Below are positions 42,831-51,612 of a DNA stretch of 64,000 nt, one piece after another. Position numbers and translations under genes: made by a program. The notes beneath the pieces are model-generated. The model was not told the DNA's origin. It was given only the letters and a program-made list of their open reading frames with translations, and ran no database searches. The stretch is taken from NCBI GenBank assembly GCA_964440115.1, contig CAYTPV010000001.1, positions 310,001 through 374,000 of the forward strand, in the 5' to 3' direction. Each line of letters begins with the position of its first letter. Position 1 is the stretch's first letter. This stretch comes from JAEWWD01 sp964440115 (lineage in GTDB: Bacteria > Bacillota > Clostridia > Christensenellales > CAG-138).

Positions 42831-42836
42831 AAAAAA

Positions 42837-43090
42837 TGAAGAAAAGCGAAGACGGGAAAAGAGTACCCGCGCGCAGCGTTTTCAGAGAGGGCGGGCCACA
42901 TGGCTGCAAGCCTGCCCGGCAATGCGGCGGTGAAGTGCGTTCCCACAGCCGCCCGCGACAAAGGCAAGTTGCCAAGTACTGCGGGACGTTTGCCGCGTTA
43001 AGGTGAGAAGCGGGGGTGAAGGATTATTGCCCCAAGCAAAGTGGAACCGCGGAACATCCCGTCTTTGTATGAGACGGCGGTGTTTTTTGT
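42837..43090 (+). promoter_or_regulatory. T-box riboswitch of cysS
   Basis: The leader carries the T-box core AAGTGGAACCGCGG at 43039-43052, which binds the acceptor end of uncharged tRNA, and then a terminator: CCGTCT/AGACGG (43059-43064, 43072-43077), flanked by AACA/TGTT, with six T at 43083-43088. A UGC cysteine codon at 42936-42938, inside the GC-rich stem region, is a candidate specifier. Uncharged tRNA-Cys should favour the antiterminator and switch cysS on. Confidence 0.9.
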
Positions 43091-43177
43091 TTGTAAAGCC
43101 CTGGTTTTACATTGCGCCTTGTTGGTTTATCAAAATATCAGTATGTTAGACGAAGCGCGTTCAAGGGAGGATATCTG

Positions 43178-44566
43178 ATGCAATTATACAACACAATGAC
43201 CCGTAAAAAAGAAGAGCTCGTGCCTGTTCAACCCGGTAAAATCAGCATGTACGCCTGCGGCCCTACTGTTTACAACTATTTTCACATAGGCAACGCACGC
43301 CCGTTCATCGTATTCGATACGCTGCGCAGGTATCTCGAATACCAGGGGTATGCGGTGACATTCGCACAGAACTTTACGGATATCGACGACAAAATGATCC
43401 GCCGCGCCAACGAAGAGGGCATCACCGTAAAGGAACTGAGCGAACGCTTTATAAAGGAATACTACGACGATGCGGATGCATTGGGCATCGAGCGTGCCAC
43501 ATTCAATCCGCGCGCTACGGACCATATCAAGGACATCATCGATTTGGTGCAGACTCTCATTGAGAAAGGCCACGCTTACGCAACCCCGGAAGGAGACGTC
43601 TATTTCTCCGTACGCAGTTTTTCCGGCTATGGCAAACTTTCCGGGCAGAGTGTGGACGATCTGGAAAGCGGTGCGCGCATAGACCCCGGCGAGCAGAAGC
43701 GCGACCCGCTGGATTTCGCGCTTTGGAAGGCGCAGAAGCCCGGCGAACCCGCCTGGGAAAGTCCGTGGGGCATGGGCCGCCCCGGCTGGCACATCGAGTG
43801 CTCCGCCATGAGCATGCGCTTATTAGGCGAAACATTCGATATTCATGCCGGCGGGCAGGATCTGGTATTCCCGCACCATGAAAACGAAATCGCGCAGAGC
43901 GAAGCGGCCACCGGCAAACCCTTTGCGAACTATTGGCTGCACAACGGCTATATCAACGTCAATAACCAGAAGATGTCCAAGAGCCTGAACAACTTCTTCA
44001 CGGTTCGCGATATCTCCAAGGAATTTGATCTGGAGGCCGTGCGGCTGTTCATGCTCAGCGCACAGTACCGCAACCCTGTCAATTTTTCACGTGAGCTCAT
44101 CGAGCAGGCTGCGGCGGCGCTCACAAGGCTTCGCACCGCCAAGGAACGGCTGGAGCAGGCGCAGACCGGCCCGGCTACCGCAGAGGATGACGCGTTCATC
44201 AAAGAACTGGAAGGCTTCAAAGTCTGTTTCTGCGCCGCTATGGACGACGATTTGAACACCGCCGACGCGCTGGGTGTGCTGTTCGATATGGCGCGTGCCT
44301 GCAATACGTTCGTTAGTGAACCGCACGGGGAAAAGGCCGTCAACGCGGCACGCGCGCTCTTTACGGAGTTGACCGGCGTATTGGGACTGCTTGTTCAGAA
44401 AAAGGAAGAAGAAGCCCCCGCGGAAGCGCTTGCTCTGCTTGATCAGCGGCAGCAGGCCCGCGCCGCAAAGGATTGGGCGAAAGCCGACGCCATGCGTGAC
44501 GCGCTCAAGGCGATGGGCTATGCCGTGGAGGATACCAAGCAGGGTCCCAAGCTTAAGAAGCTGTAA
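43178..44566 (+). CDS. cysS: Cysteinyl-tRNA synthetase
   Basis: CysS charges tRNA-Cys. The 462-residue class I synthetase has the zinc cysteine in MYACGPTVYNY (Cys27), the HIGN signature at 36-39 and KMSKS at about 265-269, with a helical C-terminal domain. ATG 43178 has GGGAGG at 43165-43170, which decides the start over the longer reading. Expression is controlled by the T-box upstream. A terminator follows at 44602. Confidence 0.97.
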   Translation: MQLYNTMTRKKEELVPVQPGKISMYACGPTVYNYFHIGNARPFIVFDTLRRYLEYQGYAVTFAQNFTDIDDKMIRRANEEGITVKELSERFIKEYYDDADALGIERATFNPRATDHIKDIIDLVQTLIEKGHAYATPEGDVYFSVRSFSGYGKLSGQSVDDLESGARIDPGEQKRDPLDFALWKAQKPGEPAWESPWGMGRPGWHIECSAMSMRLLGETFDIHAGGQDLVFPHHENEIAQSEAATGKPFANYWLHNGYINVNNQKMSKSLNNFFTVRDISKEFDLEAVRLFMLSAQYRNPVNFSRELIEQAAAALTRLRTAKERLEQAQTGPATAEDDAFIKELEGFKVCFCAAMDDDLNTADALGVLFDMARACNTFVSEPHGEKAVNAARALFTELTGVLGLLVQKKEEEAPAEALALLDQRQQARAAKDWAKADAMRDALKAMGYAVEDTKQGPKLKKL

Positions 44567-44601
44567 TTCCTTAGATACTATCCTGTTAAAGCCAGAAAGG
44601 A

Positions 44602-44636
44602 CCGTCTGAGTATGAAACTCTCAGACGGCCCTTTTT
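44602..44636 (+). terminator. Terminator of cysS
   Basis: CCGTCTGAG (44602-44610) pairs with CTCAGACGG (44620-44628), followed by CCCTTTTT (T run 44632-44636). Confidence 0.9.
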
Positions 44637-44664
44637 AAATGGCGCGTACTCTGCCTTTTTGTGT

Positions 44665-45423
44665 TTATTTCCCGGGATATTTGTCAGATCCGGCAGCAGG
44701 CACAAATAGAGACGTAAATTCTTTCCCGCGAACATCTACCAAGTAATACCCGTGCTCCTGTTTTGAATCGATCATGCGCATGCCGCAGGGAGAACCCGGA
44801 TTAAACGCCTTGCCGTGTTCTTCACGGGCGTGCCTGTGCCCCAGCGCAAAATACTCCACCAACCCGTCGAACGGCTGCAAATCCAGCCTTGTAATCCCAC
44901 CAGCCGGCAGTGAACCCGCATATACGCCGGTATGCAGCATCACCACCGTAAACCCGTCATAAGGCGCAAGTTGGCTTGAAACTGAGGCCAGCCTTTCCCG
45001 TGTTTGATCGCCGAGGTATCCTAAGCCTACAATTCGCACACCGTCCGTAATCGCCGCGCAGCCGGTGTGGCCGTTATAGGCGGCAATGCTAATTCTGCCC
45101 GTATTATTCAACTCCGGCTGCAGCAGATGCAACAAAGATCGTTTCTGAAGTTCCAAAAGACAGTCAGCGCCCTGCCCGTAAAAATCATGATTTCCGCTTA
45201 CGCAGTAAACGGGAATCCGCGCGTTGTGTAAGCGCGCAAGTGAGTTTTCTACGGCATTCTCTGCTTCCTCACTTCGAACGGATCGGTCAAACAAATCACC
45301 GGCAATCAGCACCGCATTCGCCTGTGAGTCGATTGCCGCCTGCGCAAGAGCACACAAACAGGCGACGCCCATTTCAGTTCCGCCGCTTCCAATGTGCAGA
45401 TCCGCGCAGTGCAAAAACCGCAT
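44665..45423 (-). CDS. Metallophosphoesterase (SbcD/YhaO-like)
   Basis: This 252-residue protein has the calcineurin-like metal-binding blocks in order: FLHCADLHIG, LIAGDLFDRS, VSGNHDFYGQ, VMLHTGVYAG and ALGHRHARE. It resembles the nuclease domain of SbcD/Mre11-type and YhaO proteins, but no SbcC/YhaN ATPase is adjacent, so the substrate is open. ATG 45423 follows GGGGGA; the longer reading to 45456 has no such site. It lies behind spoIIP on the same strand. Confidence 0.85.
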   Translation of the reverse strand: MRFLHCADLHIGSGGTEMGVACLCALAQAAIDSQANAVLIAGDLFDRSVRSEEAENAVENSLARLHNARIPVYCVSGNHDFYGQGADCLLELQKRSLLHLLQPELNNTGRISIAAYNGHTGCAAITDGVRIVGLGYLGDQTRERLASVSSQLAPYDGFTVVMLHTGVYAGSLPAGGITRLDLQPFDGLVEYFALGHRHAREEHGKAFNPGSPCGMRMIDSKQEHGYYLVDVRGKEFTSLFVPAAGSDKYPGK

Positions 45424-45512
45424 GAATCCCCCGTCGTTCTCAAATTGCCGCAACACGGCTTTTGTTTTATTGTATCACGGCTTTGGTTTGTATCAAGCAA
45501 GTCTATACATTT

Positions 45513-46589
45513 CTATGGCGCCCAGCGCAGTTCGGGCGTGGGGGTGGCTGTATTCTTAGATGGCGACGCAGCGGCAGTCGGCGCGGGACTTTGGCTGCCC
45601 ACAGGCTTCACCTTACCCATCTGCACGGTCTCTACGATTGCCTGCGCGAGATATGGGACAGCGTTGAGACACTCTTCTAGCGTATTGGCATTATCCCCTA
45701 CCTCGGCCAGCAGACACTGGCTGGAGATATGCTGGTTATATCGGCCTGTTTTTACGCGTACATTGCGCGCAAGATCGGGGTTGAATTGTGCAAGGCGGTT
45801 GGTAATGGCAAGGGCCAGCGCATAATTGCTTTTAAAATCCGGCTTTATCTTATAGCCGGTGCCCGTCGCGCCTTCGCCGGTACCCACCACAAACATCAGC
45901 CGCGCAACCTTCTTGCCGTCTATGGTAACAGACGTATCCGTTTTACCGGCATCGCGATGCAAGTCGATGAACATGGTCAATGACGGATATTGCTCTTTAT
46001 ACTTTTTCATGGTGACTTCGGAGCGAGAATAAGAAGTAGCCAGCTTGGGCGGTTCATGATTGGTTTTGTCGTGTATGACGTTACAGCCATATTTATCGCG
46101 AAGTATCTGCGCAAGCAGCTCGCCTACGGCAACGACGCTCGCATCTTCGTCCAGCGTACGCCAGCTGCCGGTTTCCACATATTGATGTTCAGGTGTCTGC
46201 GTGTAGGCTTCCGTATAATGCGTATGATAGATGAGTATGCGCGGTTCATCTCCGCCCAACTGCACGGACGGAGGCGCTTTTGGGGATAGTACCTGTATGC
46301 GCATGGCCTCACCCACGCCCGCGTCCACGTCTACGCGCGCGATCGTCATGGGCGGCGCGGTCGGCGCCATCGTAGGCCGCGGCGCGGCGTAAACAGCCGG
46401 CATGGCCATGAGCAGAAGCCGCTCGCTCGCGGGGCCGGTCGTAATCAGCGCGAGGGATAGTATGGTAAGCAGCAGTACGCCCGCCGCAATAAGACGCACA
46501 TGCAGCGCGCTCAGGGAGCGTTTCCCCGGAGCGCGCCGCCGTTTTGATATTTTCTTGCCCGCAATGCGCTTTGTCCATATCCTGTCCAT
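45513..46589 (-). CDS. spoIIP: Stage II sporulation protein P
   Basis: SpoIIP is a peptidoglycan amidase/endopeptidase that works with SpoIID and SpoIIM to drive engulfment of the forespore. The 358-residue protein has a basic N terminus, a membrane anchor (about 29-51), a Pro-rich linker and the SpoIIP domain starting ILIYHTHYTEAYT, with later FIDLHRDAG and LLAEVGDNANT. A Thr/Pro-rich tail closes it. It lies 69 bp behind gpr, the usual spore-former arrangement. Confidence 0.95.
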   Translation of the reverse strand: MDRIWTKRIAGKKISKRRRAPGKRSLSALHVRLIAAGVLLLTILSLALITTGPASERLLLMAMPAVYAAPRPTMAPTAPPMTIARVDVDAGVGEAMRIQVLSPKAPPSVQLGGDEPRILIYHTHYTEAYTQTPEHQYVETGSWRTLDEDASVVAVGELLAQILRDKYGCNVIHDKTNHEPPKLATSYSRSEVTMKKYKEQYPSLTMFIDLHRDAGKTDTSVTIDGKKVARLMFVVGTGEGATGTGYKIKPDFKSNYALALAITNRLAQFNPDLARNVRVKTGRYNQHISSQCLLAEVGDNANTLEECLNAVPYLAQAIVETVQMGKVKPVGSQSPAPTAAASPSKNTATPTPELRWAP

Positions 46590-46658
46590 GTAGTAAAGGT
46601 ATGCGCAAAAAGCATCCGCTATGACTTGGACAAGACATCTAACTAAGTTAATCTGCGT

Positions 46659-47654
46659 TTACGCGAGCAGTTCTTTTACCTGATCGAAGTACGGTTTATG
46701 CAGCGCGAGATTGACGGCTTCGGATAGTATACCCGCCATATCCGATACGATGGTATCGATTTCCTTGGGGGTGACGATCATGGGACCGAAATGCTCGCTG
46801 ATCACCTTCTCTGCGAGACGCCGCAGTTCTTCCTCATCGGTGTGCAGGCCTGTCTTATCGGCTATCATGCTGATGGTATCCTGCGATATGGTCGCGGCGA
46901 GAACCACTGTGGGCACGCCTATGGCGATAACCGGAACGCCGAGACTTTCCTGCGACAGCCCCATTCTGCCGTCGTTGCCCACGCCGGAACCCGGCTGTAT
47001 GCCGGTATCCGTGAGCTGTATCGTGGTACTGATTCGTCCTGCGCGCCGCGAAGCAAGCGCGTCTATGGCGATTACCGCAGCCGGTTTTACGCGCTCCACC
47101 AACCCGCGCAGCATTTCAAGTGTCTCCACGCCTGTCGTGCCCAGCACCCCCGGCGCGATAGCCGCCACGGGCCGCATAGGCTCACCAATAATATCCGGCA
47201 GATGCTGCGTAATGTGCCGGGTCACGAATGTCTTTTCTACAACTCGCGGCCCAAGCGCGTCCGGCGTGATAAAGCGGTTGCCCAACCCCACAACCAATAT
47301 ACCCATATCCACGCCGCCTTCGGGCAGCAGGCGCGTAAGCTCCTCCGCAAGCGTTTCGGACACCTTCTGGAACACCGCAGTATCCCTCTGCGCCAGTGCA
47401 GGCGCTTCGATGGTCACATACTTGCCGATGGGTTTTCCCAGCTTCTGCGCAGCTTCCTGCGTCTGTACCTCTATGCGGGATATCGCCGCATCTCCTATTT
47501 CTTCCTCCTGCTCAGCCACACCGGGCAGGTCGGGATTGATTTCGCGCGCTTCGCGCGCTAGGTCTGTGTAGATATTGCCGGCTTTCGACCATCCCGGATG
47601 CTCCTTGAGCGCATCCATTGCCTTACGCAGTTTATCCCTGCCTGTGACGCTCAT
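46659..47654 (-). CDS. gpr: Germination protease GPR
   Basis: GPR degrades small acid-soluble spore proteins during germination. The 331-residue protein shows family blocks such as VVGLGNRFITPDALGPRVV, GVLGTTGVET, IDALASRR and the GVGNDGRMGLSQE region. ATG 47654 has AAGGAGA upstream; the reading further 5' crosses a hairpin and has no site. GPR is made as a zymogen in the forespore, consistent with a sigma-G-like GCATA / CACACTA pair at 47728-47732 and 47703-47709, which is only a weak match. Confidence 0.95.
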   Translation of the reverse strand: MSVTGRDKLRKAMDALKEHPGWSKAGNIYTDLAREAREINPDLPGVAEQEEEIGDAAISRIEVQTQEAAQKLGKPIGKYVTIEAPALAQRDTAVFQKVSETLAEELTRLLPEGGVDMGILVVGLGNRFITPDALGPRVVEKTFVTRHITQHLPDIIGEPMRPVAAIAPGVLGTTGVETLEMLRGLVERVKPAAVIAIDALASRRAGRISTTIQLTDTGIQPGSGVGNDGRMGLSQESLGVPVIAIGVPTVVLAATISQDTISMIADKTGLHTDEEELRRLAEKVISEHFGPMIVTPKEIDTIVSDMAGILSEAVNLALHKPYFDQVKELLA

Positions 47655-47676
47655 CGTACTGTCTCCTTCGCATACA

Positions 47677-47703
47677 AATACCCCGGCAGACTGCCGGGGT
47701 ATT
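47677..47703 (-). terminator. Hairpin between livF and gpr
   Basis: AATACCCCGGC (47677-47687) pairs perfectly with GCCGGGGTATT (47693-47703). On the - strand it lies behind livF and ends in ATTTGTATG, a weak U-tract. It probably terminates the liv transcript. Confidence 0.6.
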
Positions 47704-47761
47704 AGTGTGAGCCATATTCGCACCAACTATGCTTTAACGCATTTGAGGTGTTTTACGTTCT

Positions 47762-48493
47762 TTATGCTTTGCCCTTTTTGCCGCTTTTGCCCAAATACGC
47801 CGCCTTGACGCTTTCATCGTTCAAAAGCTCCATGCCGGTGCCTGTCATAGTTACATGGCCAGTCTGCAGCACATAACCGCGGTTTGCAATGCGCAGCGCG
47901 GCGTTGGCGTTCTGCTCAATCAAAAGTACCGTAACGCCTGCTTTGTTGATGCGCACGATGATTTCAAATATGCTTTTTACCACAAGCGGCGCAAGGCCCA
48001 ACGAAGGTTCATCCATCATAATTAGCTTCGGCTTTGCCATGAGAGCGCGCCCGACCGCGAGCATCTGCTGCTCACCGCCCGAAAGCGTGCCTGCCATCTG
48101 CCAATGCCGCTCCTTCAGGCGAGGAAACAGGGAGTACACATACTCTATGTCCTTCTGTATGCCGTCTTCATCCTTGCGCAGATACGCGCCTATGCGCAGA
48201 TTTTCAAGCACCGTCAGGTTGGGGAAAACGCGGCGGCCTTCGGGAACCATAACAACGCCGCGCTCAACTGTCTTCTGCGTATCCACGCCCAATACGGGCT
48301 GGTCCATATAGATAATGCTGCCTGCGCTGGCGGGCACAAGACCCGCGATGGTGCGCAGAGTCGTGGATTTGCCTGCGCCGTTTGCGCCTATAAGCGTGAC
48401 GATCTCACCCTCATCCACATGGAAGGATATGCCCTTGAGCGCTTCGATGCCGCCATAGGACACCTTGAGGTCTTTGACTTCCAGCAAGCTCAT
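47762..48493 (-). CDS. livF: Amino-acid ABC transporter ATPase LivF
   Basis: This is one of two ATPases of a branched-chain (or related hydrophobic) amino-acid importer. The 243-residue protein has Walker A GANGAGKST, signature LSGGEQQM and Walker B LIMMDEPSLGLAP, the last string being characteristic of LivF. It overlaps livG by 4 bp and is the last gene of the operon. The acidic-to-basic tail (GKSGKKGKA) is unremarkable. Confidence 0.93.
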   Translation of the reverse strand: MSLLEVKDLKVSYGGIEALKGISFHVDEGEIVTLIGANGAGKSTTLRTIAGLVPASAGSIIYMDQPVLGVDTQKTVERGVVMVPEGRRVFPNLTVLENLRIGAYLRKDEDGIQKDIEYVYSLFPRLKERHWQMAGTLSGGEQQMLAVGRALMAKPKLIMMDEPSLGLAPLVVKSIFEIIVRINKAGVTVLLIEQNANAALRIANRGYVLQTGHVTMTGTGMELLNDESVKAAYLGKSGKKGKA

Positions 48494-49329
48494 TCTTCCT
48501 CCACCCCCAAATACGCGGCAATGACGTCGGGATTATCCTGTACCTCGGCCGGCGTACCCTTAGCAATCTGCTTGCCGAAGTCTATGACATAGATGCGGTC
48601 AGATATCTCCATGACGAGGTTCATATGATGCTCGATCATAAACACCGTCAGGTGGAAATCGTCCTTAATTTTACGAATAAACGCCGTCAGCTCATCCGTT
48701 TCCTGCGGGTTCATACCGGCAGCCGGTTCGTCCAGCAGCAGCAGAGTAGGTTCTGTCGCAAGGGCACGGGCAATTTCCAGATGCCGCTGCTTGCCGTAAG
48801 GCAGGGAGCCCGCGATTTCATCCTTAAACTCCTGCAGACCGACGATTTCAAGAAGCCGCAGCGCTTCAGAGCGCATCTGCTGTTCTTCTTTGCGGTTGAG
48901 CCGGAACACGGCGGAAAATAAGCCTGCTTTGATGTTCATGTGCTTTGCGATGAGCACATTCTCAAGCACTGTCAGGTTTCTGAACAACCGGATATTCTGG
49001 AATGTGCGCGCAATGCCGAGCTTGGTAATTTTATCCGGCGTTTTGCTCACAGCCACGGTATATTTGCCCTGATTGGTGCTCGCGTACAGCTTTTTCATTT
49101 TCCCGCGCGGAAAATTGCTGACGATGACATTATCATGGAACCGGACCTCGCCGTTGGTAGGCGCGTAAACGCCGGTAACCACGTTGAACGCTGTCGTCTT
49201 TCCTGCGCCGTTGGGGCCGATGAGCGCGACAATTTCGCCTTCGTTTACGACGAGGGACAGACTGTCCACCGCCACAACGCCGCCAAACTGCATGGTAACA
49301 TCGCGCATTTCCAGTACGTGTTCACTCAT
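48490..49329 (-). CDS. livG: Amino-acid ABC transporter ATPase LivG
   Basis: This 279-residue ATPase pairs with LivF. Walker A is GPNGAGKTT, the signature region is SLPYGKQRHLEIARAL (a LivG hallmark) and Walker B is LLLLDEPAAGMNP. An insertion between Walker A and the signature (about 65-95) is longer than in LivF, as usual for LivG. It overlaps livM and livF by 4 bp at each end. Confidence 0.93.
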   Translation of the reverse strand: MSEHVLEMRDVTMQFGGVVAVDSLSLVVNEGEIVALIGPNGAGKTTAFNVVTGVYAPTNGEVRFHDNVIVSNFPRGKMKKLYASTNQGKYTVAVSKTPDKITKLGIARTFQNIRLFRNLTVLENVLIAKHMNIKAGLFSAVFRLNRKEEQQMRSEALRLLEIVGLQEFKDEIAGSLPYGKQRHLEIARALATEPTLLLLDEPAAGMNPQETDELTAFIRKIKDDFHLTVFMIEHHMNLVMEISDRIYVIDFGKQIAKGTPAEVQDNPDVIAAYLGVEEE

Positions 49330-50486
49330 TTCGCGTCACCTCCCGCCGGAGATTTTCCGAATTTCTTCTTTATTAAGGCTGGGATATTTCTTATACCCTC
49401 CCATGAAAATTCGTTGGTGCCCATGATACCGCGGCGGTAGAACAGAACAACCACCATGAGCAGTACGGAGAATACAACCATACGGAAACCGGTGCGGAAC
49501 AGCGGCACTTCCCATCCGCCAATCACGAGCGGCTGATCGAAGAACCTCAGCCACCATTCCTTGCTGGCGGTTACGAGGAACGCGCCAAGCACGCTGCCGG
49601 TGACGCTGCCAATGCCGCCGATGACGATAATGAGCAGCATATCGTAGGTCAGGGCAATGGAGAATGTCTTGGCTTCGATGGAACGCATGAACATGGCCAG
49701 CAATCCACCGGCGACAGCCGTAAAGAAGGAGCTGATGACGAAAGACATTTCCTTATGCTTGAAAAGGTCGACGCCCATTGCCTCTGCAGCGATTTCGTCC
49801 TCACGGATGGCCTTGAACGCCCGGCCGTAAGAGCTCGTAATCAGCAGCACCATCAGCGTGATACACAATGCCGCAATCAAAAACGGGGTGACAAGCGAGG
49901 GGATGAGTCCCCCGAACAGCTCCGGAAAATTCGGGATTTTGTTAAGACCATACGATCCGTTGGTCACCTGATCCATCTGGGGGCTCGACATGACCGCGCG
50001 AATAATTTCAGAAAAGCCCAGCGTCGCGATGGCGAGATAATCGCTTTTGAGCCGCAGCACGGGGATGCCTATGAGCGCAGCGAACAGCGCTGCCGCAAGC
50101 CCGCCGATGATCAGGGCAAGGAACGGATACAGCGATTGCAGCCATGCGGGAGAGGCTTCAAGCGCCATTTTCAATGCGCGGATGCCCGGCGCAACGCCGT
50201 TTACGTAGTAAACGCCATCCAAGTTTTTAACGGGTATCATCAGTATCGCCGTAATGTATGCGCCTATGGACATGAACCCCGCCTGCCCGAGTGAAAACAG
50301 GCCGGTAAAGCCGTTTAAGAGGTTCATGGAAACGGCGACTATGGAAAGTATCGCGCTCTTTTGCAATATGGCAATCAGCATGCCGTTTTCGTTCTTATGC
50401 GCCTGCAGCACATAAAGCAGAACGAGCGCGACGGCCATCACTGCGAGGGAACAGATGCGTTTTGTTGATTTTTTCATATGCATCAC
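49326..50486 (-). CDS. livM: Amino-acid ABC transporter permease LivM
   Basis: This 386-residue permease has about nine to ten membrane segments and the LivM blocks GLFSLGQAGFMSIGAY, SDYLAIATLGFSEI and GGIGSVTGSVLGA. It forms the channel together with LivH. The start overlaps the livH stop; GTG 50486 and ATG 50483 or 50477 are all possible. Confidence 0.92.
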   Translation of the reverse strand: MMHMKKSTKRICSLAVMAVALVLLYVLQAHKNENGMLIAILQKSAILSIVAVSMNLLNGFTGLFSLGQAGFMSIGAYITAILMIPVKNLDGVYYVNGVAPGIRALKMALEASPAWLQSLYPFLALIIGGLAAALFAALIGIPVLRLKSDYLAIATLGFSEIIRAVMSSPQMDQVTNGSYGLNKIPNFPELFGGLIPSLVTPFLIAALCITLMVLLITSSYGRAFKAIREDEIAAEAMGVDLFKHKEMSFVISSFFTAVAGGLLAMFMRSIEAKTFSIALTYDMLLIIVIGGIGSVTGSVLGAFLVTASKEWWLRFFDQPLVIGGWEVPLFRTGFRMVVFSVLLMVVVLFYRRGIMGTNEFSWEGIRNIPALIKKKFGKSPAGGDAK

Positions 50487-51364
50487 ACCTTATCCGTACT
50501 TTTCTCGCCGAAGAGGCCGGTCGGCCTGCAGAGAAGCATAATGATGAGCAGCAGGAACGTAAATGCGTCGCTGAACGTGGAATACCCCAACGCTACAAGC
50601 ATTGTCTCAGATATACCGATCAACAGACCGCCCACCACTGCGCCGGGAATACTGCCTATTCCGCCGAACACCGCCGCCACAAAGCATTTGAGGCCCGGCA
50701 GCGTACCGGAAAACGGCGTAACGGACATACGGTCCGTAAAATAGAGTATAGAACCGATCGCCGCAAGCGCGGAGCCGATGACGAACGTAACGCTGATAAC
50801 GGTATTGATTTTTATGCCCATCAGCTGAGATGTTTCAAAATCCTTACTGACAGCACGCATCGCCATGCCTACTTTGGTATGGTTGATGAGCATCATCAGC
50901 GCGATGACCAGCAATACCGTAAGCACAGGCGTCAGAAATGTGACGAGGCTTGCAGAAAGGTCGCCGAGCTGGAATATTCGTTTTAAGAACGGTATTTCCG
51001 GATAGGGCCGCGGAATGGCTGTGAACAGATAAGTCGCCAAATTCTGCAGCAAATAGGAAACACCTATGGCGGAAATCATGATGGACATGCGCGGGGCCCG
51101 GCGCAATGGCTTATATGCCGCGCGCTCTATAGCGACGCCCAGCACGATCGTCGCGATGATGACGACGGGGATCGCAATCTGCCAGGGCATGCTCGACATG
51201 CAGAATATCATAAAATATCCGGCAATCATAAAAATTTCGCCGTGTGCGAAGTTAATCAGCCGCAATATGCCATATACCATCGTATAGCCGATGGCAATAA
51301 GGGCATAGGCGCCGCCAAGCGATATACCCGTCAGGCAATGCTGCAACAAAGTTGTCAGGCTCAT
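50483..51364 (-). CDS. livH: Amino-acid ABC transporter permease LivH
   Basis: This 293-residue permease has about eight membrane segments and typical LivH blocks: GISLGGAYALIAIGYTMVYG, INFAHGEIFMIAGYF and FGGIGSIPGAVVGG. It is the first gene of the permease-ATPase part of the operon. The substrate-binding gene lies 248 bp upstream, separated by a hairpin. Confidence 0.93.
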   Translation of the reverse strand: MSLTTLLQHCLTGISLGGAYALIAIGYTMVYGILRLINFAHGEIFMIAGYFMIFCMSSMPWQIAIPVVIIATIVLGVAIERAAYKPLRRAPRMSIMISAIGVSYLLQNLATYLFTAIPRPYPEIPFLKRIFQLGDLSASLVTFLTPVLTVLLVIALMMLINHTKVGMAMRAVSKDFETSQLMGIKINTVISVTFVIGSALAAIGSILYFTDRMSVTPFSGTLPGLKCFVAAVFGGIGSIPGAVVGGLLIGISETMLVALGYSTFSDAFTFLLLIIMLLCRPTGLFGEKSTDKV

Positions 51365-51569
51365 GAAAGGAACGCCCTCCCCAATAGTACTTGAAACAGA
51401 AGTTTTTGTGAGCGCACGGCCTGATGTGTGATCGCCGTCTGCTCTAAGCGATTCATACTAACAAATGTATTTCGTATATGCAGAAGTTATATAGTAAGAA
51501 TACTCGTAATGTACCGGCTTGTAAAGAGCATGGACTAATCATATATTCACAGATTTTGGAAATAAAGAA

Positions 51570-51594
51570 GGCGGGAGACGAGGCGCCTCCCGCC
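51570..51594 (-). terminator. Hairpin attenuator between livJ and livH
   Basis: GGCGGGAG (51570-51577) pairs with CTCCCGCC (51587-51594), and on the - strand TTCTTTATT follows. It sits 19 bp behind livJ and upstream of livHMGF. A leaky terminator here would make the binding protein in excess over the membrane complex. Confidence 0.8.
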
Positions 51595-51612
51595 CTCCTT
51601 AGCGGCAGGTAA

